This document shows positions 24,001 to 30,233 of a stretch of 31,985 nucleotides of DNA, in pieces. The notes beneath the pieces are model-generated. The model was not told where the DNA came from, did not search any database, and saw only the letters and a program-made list of their open reading frames with translations. This stretch comes from a virus. The stretch is taken from positions 1-31,985 of the IMG/VR virus record IMGVR_UViG_3300009093_000822; one strand, written 5' to 3'. The position numbers were made by a program, and so were the translations under genes. Position 1 is the first letter of the stretch, and every line of letters starts with the position of its first letter.

Positions 24001-24762
24001 ATGGCACTGCCAGCGACTACTTCGGCAAGATCTCCTGACACACTTCCACTGGTCGGCTACACGCACGACCAGTTGGCGGCTTATATTTTTCGCCAATTAG
24101 GCGGCCCAGTTTGGGACATTGAGCTGACGCAGCAGCACGTTCTTGACGCGATTCAAGACGCGAACGCGATGTATTCGCAATGGCGTCCAAACCTGAAGTA
24201 TCAAGCCCTCAAGCTGATCAACAGCCAACACATTTATTTGAAAGGAATTGACCTGGGTTTTGGCGGCTATCCAGGTCTTGGCGTGGTCCAATGCACGTTC
24301 GTTGAACCAAATCCAGTACCAACTGAAATTTTCTACGGCAACTTGATCGATCCAGCTCCTCTCTTCAGAACCGGTGTGGACGAGTACGACACATTCCTCC
24401 GTTGGAGAAAGACGTGGGCTCGAGTCACATCAGTCCAACCTGATTGGTTGTGGGACGAGATGAACCAGCAGCTTCTGATTCACAATCCAGTTGCTCGATA
24501 CCATTGCGGCGTGTTGATCTACACAATGTGGCCTCTTGAACGCCTCAACGTTTACGGAGCCGAATGGGTGAAAAAGTACTCTTTGGCAAGAGCCAAGCTG
24601 ACATACGGCGAAATTTTGGCGAAATTTAGTGGAGCTCTTCCTGGTCCGGTCAAGGACCTTCAACTCGATACACAAAAAAGAGAAAAAGCTGAAGCTGAGA
24701 TCGAAAAATTGGAAGCTACTCTGAAGGCTGCTCAGGAAACGACCCCTCTTTCGATCGATTAA
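24001..24762 (+). CDS. T4 gp13-like neck/virion structural protein
   Basis: This 253-aa protein resembles the gp13-type neck proteins of large myoviruses. Near the N-terminus it has YIFRQLGGPVWDIELTQQHV followed by DAIQDANAMYSQW, similar to the family pattern 'RLGAPVIxIELxDxQIxxAI'. The C-terminal part (WVKKYSLARAKLTYGEILAK, then FSGALPGPVKDL) followed by EKAEAEIEKLEATLKAAQ fits the shared WVKKY and final helix of those proteins. It should sit at the portal-tail junction. TTAGC lies 2 nt before the ATG. The assignment is from memory of the family pattern, so other head-tail connector proteins are possible. Confidence 0.62.
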   Translation: MALPATTSARSPDTLPLVGYTHDQLAAYIFRQLGGPVWDIELTQQHVLDAIQDANAMYSQWRPNLKYQALKLINSQHIYLKGIDLGFGGYPGLGVVQCTFVEPNPVPTEIFYGNLIDPAPLFRTGVDEYDTFLRWRKTWARVTSVQPDWLWDEMNQQLLIHNPVARYHCGVLIYTMWPLERLNVYGAEWVKKYSLARAKLTYGEILAKFSGALPGPVKDLQLDTQKREKAEAEIEKLEATLKAAQETTPLSID

Positions 24763-24778
24763 TCCATGTATCTTAAGC

Positions 24779-25141
24779 ATGAACCTGCTTAAGAAATTCG
24801 TTTTCTGTGTATTCCTCCTCACGGCTTTCGTGGCTCTCGAAGCTCAAGCCGCTGCTCCTGACGTTACTGCGTCAGTTCAGGTCGGCAAAAAGGTCACGTT
24901 CAGCTTCGTTTCTGCTGATGGCACTGCACCATTCACCTATCAATGGCTGAAAAACGGTGCTAACATTAGCGGTGCGACTCAAGCAACTTTCGTGATCAGT
25001 GCGATCAGCTTGAACGACGTTGGTTCGTACACCCTCAAAGTGACCAACGCCGCCGGAAGTGCCGTGTCAAACAACGCGGTTATTACCGTGACTCAGCTCG
25101 TACCTGGAAACGTGATAATCAGCGTTTCCCCTGCGCCTTAA
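24779..25141 (+). CDS. Secreted single immunoglobulin-like domain protein
   Basis: A clear Sec signal peptide (MNLLKKFVFCVFLLTAFVAL, cleavage near AQA-AAP, about residue 24) precedes one Ig-like domain. Its core is TVxFSFVSADGTAPFTYQWL, then KNGANISGATQATFVI and VGSYTLKVTNAAGSAVSN, with the conserved Trp and YxL strands. It closely resembles Ig domains common in Verrucomicrobiota secreted proteins, which I recall but cannot search. As a secreted phage protein it might coat the host surface, block superinfection or bind glycans. CTTAAGC directly precedes the ATG. The 3' end overlaps the convergent gene by 23 bp, and a terminator-like hairpin starts 5 bp after its stop. Confidence 0.68.
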   Translation: MNLLKKFVFCVFLLTAFVALEAQAAAPDVTASVQVGKKVTFSFVSADGTAPFTYQWLKNGANISGATQATFVISAISLNDVGSYTLKVTNAAGSAVSNNAVITVTQLVPGNVIISVSPAP

Positions 25142-25403
25142 CGTCAGCCGGTTTGTCGGCCGGTTTTTCAACTGGTTTCTCGGCTACCGGAGGTTTTTCA
25201 GGCGTGACTGGAGGCTTAGCAACAGGAGGTTCCACTGGGACCTCCTTTTTTTGTTCCTTAACCTTGGGCGCGAAGAACTTTACGCCAGTTACTGACACAC
25301 CTTCGTTTTGACCGGGCCATGCAATAGCTCTTCCAACGAAGATTCCTTTGACGCCGTTCGATAGTTCGATGACGACTTCCTGGGTGGCTTTGTTGCGGGC
25401 CAT
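25119..25403 (-). CDS. Small protein with Pro/Lys-rich tail, 94 aa
   Basis: From the ATG at 25403 the N-terminal 40 residues are beta-like (EVVIELSNGVKGIFVGRAIA). The rest is a P/K/E/V-rich, repeat-like tail (VEPPVAKPPVTPEKPPVAE, then KPVEKPADKPAD). No function is recognised. The start TAATG overlaps the stop of the preceding gene, and the end overlaps the Ig-like gene by 23 bp. It belongs to the minus-strand helicase operon. Confidence 0.55.
   Translation of the reverse strand: MARNKATQEVVIELSNGVKGIFVGRAIAWPGQNEGVSVTGVKFFAPKVKEQKKEVPVEPPVAKPPVTPEKPPVAEKPVEKPADKPADVKAQGKR
25146..25168 (+). terminator. Possible rho-independent terminator
   Basis: AGCCGG (25146-25151) pairs with CCGGTT (25160-25165), with one G-T wobble and an 8-base loop, followed by TTT. 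It lies just after the Ig-like gene's TAA. It also sits inside the 3' coding part of the minus-strand gene 25119-25403, so it may be coincidental. The stem is short. Confidence 0.3.
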
Positions 25404-25693
25404 TATTCGAAATTGACGACGCTGACTTTGCTGACTAAGTGGGACACGGGATGACCAACGTCCGGCTGAAGAAATGGCCACACGTTTGATGCAGCAGTCT
25501 TCCCTTGTCGGTTCACTTCAAAAAGGATTTTGCGTGGGCCGAGGAAATGAAGAACGATCGGCTGACCTTGAACCATCTCGGCAAGTGACTTGTAGTTGTC
25601 GCTCTTGAACAAACGCTCAAGATCGCTGAGATTGACGGTGACTTTGATTCGATCTTTTTCCGAGGCTTTTCTGAACGGTATACGAAGGCTCAT
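25403..25693 (-). CDS. Unknown protein, 96 aa
   Basis: This is a clean frame between two overlapping neighbours (ATGA-type overlap at 25690-25693, TAATG at 25401-25405). The protein starts MSLRIPFRKASEKDRIKVTV and contains SLAEMVQGQPIVLHFLGPRK. It looks like a small alpha/beta domain. I see no known motif. Tight overlaps imply coupled translation within the helicase operon. Confidence 0.55.
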   Translation of the reverse strand: MSLRIPFRKASEKDRIKVTVNLSDLERLFKSDNYKSLAEMVQGQPIVLHFLGPRKILFEVNRQGKTAASNVWPFLQPDVGHPVSHLVSKVSVVNFE

Positions 25694-25983
25694 GTTTCAG
25701 GGGTTGACTCATCGTCTTCTTCCTCTTCCTCTTCGGCGTCATCGTCGACAGGAACTTTGGGCTCATCGTCCTCCTCAGGAATCGGACCGTCGTCGTCAGG
25801 AAGAACTTCCGAACTGCCATCATACTCATCGTCGGTTAAAAAGACATGAACCTCTTGAAACGCTTCAACTCGAGCGTTCAGAGCTTTGTACTCATCCGAC
25901 TGCTCGTCAATCATGGCCTTCTGAGCGGCCCAGCAACTTTCAATGCACTCCTGGACAAATTTGGTGGGATTTCGTTTAGCCAT
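25690..25983 (-). CDS. Acidic-tail unknown protein, 97 aa
   Basis: From the ATG at 25983 the first 50 residues are helical (NPTKFVQECIESCWAAQKAM). The last 45 residues are extremely acidic (DDEYDGSSEVLPDDDGPIPE, then a run including DAEEEEEEDDES). The low-complexity C-terminus may mimic DNA or bind basic partners, but this is speculation. A TTG at 25998 would add five residues; GGGGTG precedes the ATG at 25983, which favours that start. It lies 18 bp downstream of the helicase stop. Confidence 0.55.
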   Translation of the reverse strand: MAKRNPTKFVQECIESCWAAQKAMIDEQSDEYKALNARVEAFQEVHVFLTDDEYDGSSEVLPDDDGPIPEEDDEPKVPVDDDAEEEEEEDDESTPET

Positions 25984-26001
25984 ACACCCCAAATACAACG
26001 C

Positions 26002-27612
26002 TCATTTCTTGTTTCTCGCGTCGGACACTGCATCGAGAAACCATTTCGGAAACATGTGCTCTGCTTTTCTCATCAGAAACCAGAAATCATCATCTAAAAT
26101 GTAGGTCATGCCGTAGTCCTTGACATTACGACAGATACGACCACATGTTTGGATCACGGCCTTGACAGTTTCGCAGCTGTACCAATCAGGATCGAGGTCG
26201 GCTTTTGCCTTCACTTGCCGATCCCCTAACGAAGGCCAAGGAATTTTCGGCATGATTTGCCATCTTGCCAGATCGTCTTTAAAGTCAAAACCCTCCGTCA
26301 TCGAAGGAGTGATCAAAATCGATCCTTCGAAGTCTCCATGGCGGTTGAAAGCCTCTTCTCGTTGATCTGCTTTCTTTGGGAAAACCAACCGAGAAGCGTT
26401 GGGACCTTTCATCAAATGGTCGTAGATTTTTTGGCAAATGTCGTAGCTGTGCCCATGGATAATTCCACGTTCTGTGGCATGTTTGTTTACGATTTTGTCT
26501 ACAGCTTTGAGGACGAGAGGCATGGTTTGCTCTTGGAATTTCTTGCCCATTGGACCGACTCCAAAGACTACCACTCGACGGTTTTCTGGAGCAAAATCGC
26601 TCTTCAGTTTGCACATCGGAGTTTGATTGTGGTCCAAACCGAGAGCTCGACAGAAGATGATCTTTTCTCCTGGGTAGGCGGAGGTGTAGATTCTCAGCGT
26701 CGCTCCTTTGTTTACCATTTCGTCCATGAATGGAGCAGCGTGCAAAGGTCGAGCGATAAATTCCGACTTATTGTCAGCGTCTTTTTCAGTCCAAAAAATC
26801 CATTGTTTAGGATTTTCCTTCGCGTCCTTGATCGCTCGGTTGGTTTTGCAGATGTGTTGATCCAGTTCAAAAACGTCCTTCGAGAACTGTTCGTCTCTTG
26901 AATCTTCCGCTAAGTCCTTAAGAGCCTCGAGCCTTGAGATGGCCTCTCGAAGGTAAACTCCACTCACCCAGTTTAGCAGCTCCTCGAGATTGTTAATGAC
27001 CGGCATGGAACCAACGATGGTCGGCGCAAACTTCTCCAGCTGCGCTTCAGAAATCTTGAGATCGACGAATCGTATTACCTGTCTCTCAACATTGTGGCAC
27101 TCGTCTAATGCAAGAACCTGCCTCTTCTCCAACATTCCGGCGTATCGACGCTCTGCAAAGAAGTAGGCGTAGTTCGTTACTGCAGTGGTCGAAGACAGAA
27201 ATCTTCCCTTGGCTGCTTTGTAGGGGCATTCGAGCCCTTGGCATGGACATTTCTCCTTGGCTCTGGCACCAAAGCCACAATTAGAATACACATTGCACGG
27301 ATATTCGACTGCCGATTTGATCGAGCAAAGACTGTTCAACCCTGGAAGTAGGATGGGTTGATCGTTTTCCAGCTGGGTTTGAAGCAGCTTTTGTGCTGTC
27401 AAATAGTAACCGCCTTTGATCCCTGGAATATCCTCTCGACTTTTGGCCCAGTTGCAAATTGCTATCAGGATTGCGCTTTTGCCCGATCCTGTCGGAGCTT
27501 GGATGATAATGTCTCGAAAACCATCATTAACCGAGCGTTCAACGAACTGCAGGCTTTTCTCCTGGCTTGATCGAATGCGGTCCAGGGGAAAGTAGTCCAG
27601 GATATTACTCAT
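26002..27612 (-). CDS. DinG/XPD-like SF2 DNA helicase with Fe-S cluster cysteines
   Basis: The 536-aa protein has Walker A APTGSGKS (39-46), the Walker B/DExH box DECH (170-173) and motif VI QTCGRICRN near the C-terminus. Between motifs I and II there are cysteines at 96, 106, 112, 122, 124 and 129 (C-SIKSAVEYPC, then NCGFGARAKEKCPCQGLEC). This is the position and density expected for the Fe-S cluster of DinG/XPD/Rad3 family helicases, which unwind DNA from a 5' single-stranded end. VAVTNYAYF-type sequence after the cluster (TTAVTNYAYFF) also fits. It is the first gene of a minus-strand group with 25119-25983. Its promoter is probably in the 94-bp divergent region 27613-27706. Confidence 0.88.
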   Translation of the reverse strand: MSNILDYFPLDRIRSSQEKSLQFVERSVNDGFRDIIIQAPTGSGKSAILIAICNWAKSREDIPGIKGGYYLTAQKLLQTQLENDQPILLPGLNSLCSIKSAVEYPCNVYSNCGFGARAKEKCPCQGLECPYKAAKGRFLSSTTAVTNYAYFFAERRYAGMLEKRQVLALDECHNVERQVIRFVDLKISEAQLEKFAPTIVGSMPVINNLEELLNWVSGVYLREAISRLEALKDLAEDSRDEQFSKDVFELDQHICKTNRAIKDAKENPKQWIFWTEKDADNKSEFIARPLHAAPFMDEMVNKGATLRIYTSAYPGEKIIFCRALGLDHNQTPMCKLKSDFAPENRRVVVFGVGPMGKKFQEQTMPLVLKAVDKIVNKHATERGIIHGHSYDICQKIYDHLMKGPNASRLVFPKKADQREEAFNRHGDFEGSILITPSMTEGFDFKDDLARWQIMPKIPWPSLGDRQVKAKADLDPDWYSCETVKAVIQTCGRICRNVKDYGMTYILDDDFWFLMRKAEHMFPKWFLDAVSDARNKK

Positions 27613-27706
27613 TTATTAATGTTTACAGAACACAGAAGGAGTGGCAAGATCGAATTCTTAGGTTTACAGGTTCACCAACAAGAACCGCATAGTTAAGCCA
27701 AACGCC
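27613..27706. promoter_or_regulatory. Divergent intergenic regulatory region
   Basis: This 94-bp spacer separates the minus-strand helicase gene and the plus-strand gene at 27707. It contains TTTACA at 27622-27627 and 27663-27668 on the plus strand. The second lies in TTCTTAGGTTTACA (27655-27668) followed by CCAAC, which resembles the 18-bp elements at 5951 and 6592. GGTTC-ACCAACAA-GAACC makes a small perfect hairpin just after it. TTAAGC lies at 27693-27698. Assignment as a promoter region is inferred from position and similarity. Confidence 0.45.
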
Positions 27707-28465
27707 ATGTCAAAAGACCTTCTCAAATTCCTATTCGCAGAGTCATTCAAGCCGGAAGTGGACGAGGTCATCGAGGGTGTCTTCGAACAGATGGGCATGA
27801 TCGAAGATTTGGAGGTTAAGAAGAAACCTCTGGAAAAAGCTCTTAAGGATCTTGGATTTGATGTCAAGGTGGAGGTTGACGAGAACGGTGCTTTTGCCCG
27901 TCTGGAAGACGGATGCAAGTACGGAGAGCTTGTTTCGAAATTGAAGCAAGCTGAAAGCATCGTGACGCTCGCCGAACTCGGCTGGGTTCCTGCCTTTGCC
28001 AACGACACAAATTCCAACGCAGATCCAGCCTGCTTCGTTATCAATTTCATCGACATCTCTGAAGTCGAGCCGTCCAATTCCGACACTGTTCCTGATTTGG
28101 AAAAGTTGGTCAAAGGAATGGTTGATGACCAGGACGAAGGTCACCCTGAAGGCATCGGTGCCGATCTCAAGGCACCGAAGACCGACGACAAAGGTGTAAA
28201 AGTGCCTGCGGCTCCGAAGGTCAAATCTGCTATCAAGGATGCTCTCGAAGAGACATCGACGTTCGAACAATCGTTCGACAACGTAATGGCGGAATTCAAA
28301 AATTTAAGTCCTGAACTTCGCGGCCTCATCGAAAAAGCGGCTGTCAACACGCTTACCGAAAGCGGTTTTGAAGACATCGGCGAATCTGACATCAACCACT
28401 CTGTTGTCCGTCTCTTCCGAGAGTACGGCAACTGGAACGAGATCGCGGAGTCAGCCGCCGTCTAA
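27707..28465 (+). CDS. Unknown acidic protein, 252 aa
   Basis: The protein starts MSKDLLKFLFAESFKPEVDE and is acidic and mainly helical. A small alpha/beta segment occurs near 45-110 (VEVDENGAFARLEDG, ITLAEL-like VTLAELGWVPAFA). A charged, Lys/Asp-rich linker (DLKAPKTDDKGVKVPAAPK) leads into a C-terminal helical part (ELRGLIEKAAVNTLTESGF). No family is recognised. It is the first gene after the divergent promoter region and lies 1 bp before the next gene, so the two form an operon. Confidence 0.65.
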   Translation: MSKDLLKFLFAESFKPEVDEVIEGVFEQMGMIEDLEVKKKPLEKALKDLGFDVKVEVDENGAFARLEDGCKYGELVSKLKQAESIVTLAELGWVPAFANDTNSNADPACFVINFIDISEVEPSNSDTVPDLEKLVKGMVDDQDEGHPEGIGADLKAPKTDDKGVKVPAAPKVKSAIKDALEETSTFEQSFDNVMAEFKNLSPELRGLIEKAAVNTLTESGFEDIGESDINHSVVRLFREYGNWNEIAESAAV

Positions 28466-28466
28466 T

Positions 28467-28991
28467 ATGGATTTTCAAGGATACGAAGATTGGGGCCAAT
28501 TTGAGCACCCATACGACTGCGAACTTCTTGAGGCATACTCAGGAGTTTCCGCGGTTTCCTGGTATGGCAGCATCGAACGCCAGCTCGTCGGAATGGAGTC
28601 GACCTACAAGTCTGCTCGCAACGACAACTATGCAACCAAGATCCACCAGTTTCTTCAGACGTGGAGAGACAACGAGATCACTGGTTCAATCAACCGAGAG
28701 ACAATTGAAGTCCTGAAGTCGGCTACGGAACAACTGGCAGTTGATCCTTGGAGACTCGCCAACTATTTTTCCAATCTGCGAGACCAACTGCGCAAGCTTC
28801 TTGCTTCCATGGAAGAGCTTCCTCTCGGAGACATGGTTCAAGATGGTCCTCGCAAGCGTAAGTCCGCTCCTCCGAACTCGTTTGGTGCTCGAGGTGCGCC
28901 TCCTGCTCCCGGTCAACCGGCGGCCGATGGAGCCGCACCAGAAGGCGGCGCTGAAGGCGCACCTGCACCAGCTGCTCCTCCGGCACAATGA
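28467..28991 (+). CDS. Unknown protein with Gly/Ala/Pro-rich C-terminus, 174 aa
   Basis: From the ATG at 28467 the first 130 residues are charged and helical (EHPYDCELLEAYSGVSAVSW; TIEVLKSATEQLAVDPWRLA). After a basic patch (GPRKRKSAPP) the C-terminus is low-complexity Gly/Ala/Pro (GAEGAPAPAAPPAQ). The start is 1 bp after the previous stop. The last 79 bp overlap a convergent gene, whose own C-terminus is also Gly/Ala/Pro-rich because it reads the complement. A virion or scaffolding role is possible but not shown. Confidence 0.6.
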   Translation: MDFQGYEDWGQFEHPYDCELLEAYSGVSAVSWYGSIERQLVGMESTYKSARNDNYATKIHQFLQTWRDNEITGSINRETIEVLKSATEQLAVDPWRLANYFSNLRDQLRKLLASMEELPLGDMVQDGPRKRKSAPPNSFGARGAPPAPGQPAADGAAPEGGAEGAPAPAAPPAQ

Positions 28992-29293
28992 ATTTGAGCA
29001 TCGGCTCGTTCTAGCCGATCGTATTCAGAAGCTAGCATCCCGCCAGCTTTTCGGATGTTCGTCATGTAGTTTCCAGATGGTTTGAAACCCTCTGGTTCGA
29101 AAGGCCAAAGTGGAAGAATGATTGCTGTAGCCTCTTCGATGGTGTGTTTCTTTTGAAGTAAAACGTTCACCATGACATAGCAGTTCGCACCTTCGGCGAT
29201 TTCGCCATGAACGTGCAGATCGTCATGACCAGGAGTCCAGCCATGTTCAATTTGACGTTTCTGTTCCTGTTCGAAAATTTGGATGCCGCTCAT
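28913..29293 (-). CDS. Conserved phage protein of unknown function, 126 aa
   Basis: The pattern QKRQIEHGWTPGHDDLHVHG, PLWPFEPEGFKPSG and IRKAGGMLASEYDRLERAD matches, from memory, a family frequent in phage genomes with a conserved GWTxxHDD and a final AGxxLxxExxR helix. The function is unknown. The last 27 residues (GGAAGAGAPSAPPSGAAPSA) are low-complexity and antisense to the end of the plus-strand gene. It lies 22 bp after the PLP-enzyme gene on the same strand and is probably cotranscribed with it. Confidence 0.65.
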   Translation of the reverse strand: MSGIQIFEQEQKRQIEHGWTPGHDDLHVHGEIAEGANCYVMVNVLLQKKHTIEEATAIILPLWPFEPEGFKPSGNYMTNIRKAGGMLASEYDRLERADAQIHCAGGAAGAGAPSAPPSGAAPSAAG

Positions 29294-29315
29294 GGCATCA
29301 AAGAATGCCCAAAAC

Positions 29316-30233
29316 TCAGCCTAGTCTCTGGGCTGCAGGTTTCAATGGAGAAAGATCGGATTTATCTGTCCAGTCTCTTGCCGACTTCGTGAGACGAATG
29401 AGCTCCGCGGTATGAGTTCCTTTAATTTCGCCTGCAACGTTCCAGAACCAAGCTCCTTCTGAGGCGCCGTGCGTGTGCATAAATTCCCAGGCTTTTGCGT
29501 CGTAAGACCGAATGCAAGGAAATGTCGGCTCAATGTCGCTCGGGTCGGTGAAAGCTTTTGGATGACTGAGAACCGTCGCTCGACCAGATTCTCCGGCTTT
29601 CATGTTCCTCGCAACAGCAACGCCGAAAAACTTGGCGTTCGGCCAACCGACTTGGAGACCTCGACTCAGCACTCCAGTTGATAGCGCAGACCAAACCTCT
29701 TTTGGTTCTCCGTGAGTCTTAGTGATCCGATCGCAGACATTGACAATCGCCGCTGTGACCAAAGGATGTTTGAGTCCGAGTGGAATGAACATGCCACCGG
29801 TCTCAACTGCAAACTGTTTGGCGTAGCCGTTCAACACTGGCATGGCCGCTATTCGAACGAATCTTAGCTGAGCTCCGAGTTCAAGAGCGAGAGCCTGATG
29901 CTCAGATATTTCTTTTGAAGCAGGAGCAAAGAGAGTCAATTTCTTGCCGTACTTTTTGCAGATGCGAGCCAAAGAAATTCCAGCGTACCCGACTCGAGGA
30001 GCGACGTAGACGAAGTGGTCTGCCGATTGTTTTTGAACGAACAAGTCGGCAAATCGGCCTTTACTTCCGACCTCGATCAAATCATCTCGAACGACGTTGA
30101 ATCCATTGCACTTCTGAATCGTGGGTTCTCCAAACGGATCAACCCATCCTTCAGCGAGAAGGAGATAGTCTTCTCGTGTTGTCCCTTGAAGATCTTTGTT
30201 GATTCCGTCGATAACGTGTGTGTCGTGACTCAT
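29316..30233 (-). CDS. Fold-type-II PLP-dependent enzyme-like protein
   Basis: The 305-aa protein has GFNVVRDDLIEVGSKGR with a candidate Schiff-base Lys58, followed by a Rossmann-like region (YVAPRVGYAGISLARICKKY, then GKKLTLFAPA). STGVLSRGLQ looks like the glycine-rich loop that binds the PLP phosphate. YDAKAWEF and GAWFWNVAG follow in the C-terminal part. This suits the tryptophan-synthase-beta/threonine-dehydratase superfamily, in a form I recall from several phages. It overlaps the upstream pyrophosphorylase-like gene by 4 bp (ATGA), so they form one operon. In phages, PLP enzymes have been implicated in attaching or trimming amino-acid-derived groups on DNA bases. Here that is inference. 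Confidence 0.68.
   Translation of the reverse strand: MSHDTHVIDGINKDLQGTTREDYLLLAEGWVDPFGEPTIQKCNGFNVVRDDLIEVGSKGRFADLFVQKQSADHFVYVAPRVGYAGISLARICKKYGKKLTLFAPASKEISEHQALALELGAQLRFVRIAAMPVLNGYAKQFAVETGGMFIPLGLKHPLVTAAIVNVCDRITKTHGEPKEVWSALSTGVLSRGLQVGWPNAKFFGVAVARNMKAGESGRATVLSHPKAFTDPSDIEPTFPCIRSYDAKAWEFMHTHGASEGAWFWNVAGEIKGTHTAELIRLTKSARDWTDKSDLSPLKPAAQRLG

Noticed and set aside
26257-26901. 214-aa open frame on the plus strand opposite the helicase
   Set aside because: It is antisense to helicase motifs that are unambiguous; Phe/Val/Ser-rich shadow.
27613-27706. Possible tRNA in the largest intergenic gap (GGTTCACC resembles a T-arm)
   Set aside because: No acceptor stem, anticodon arm or CCA-compatible end can be formed around it; the hairpin alone is better explained as a leader element.
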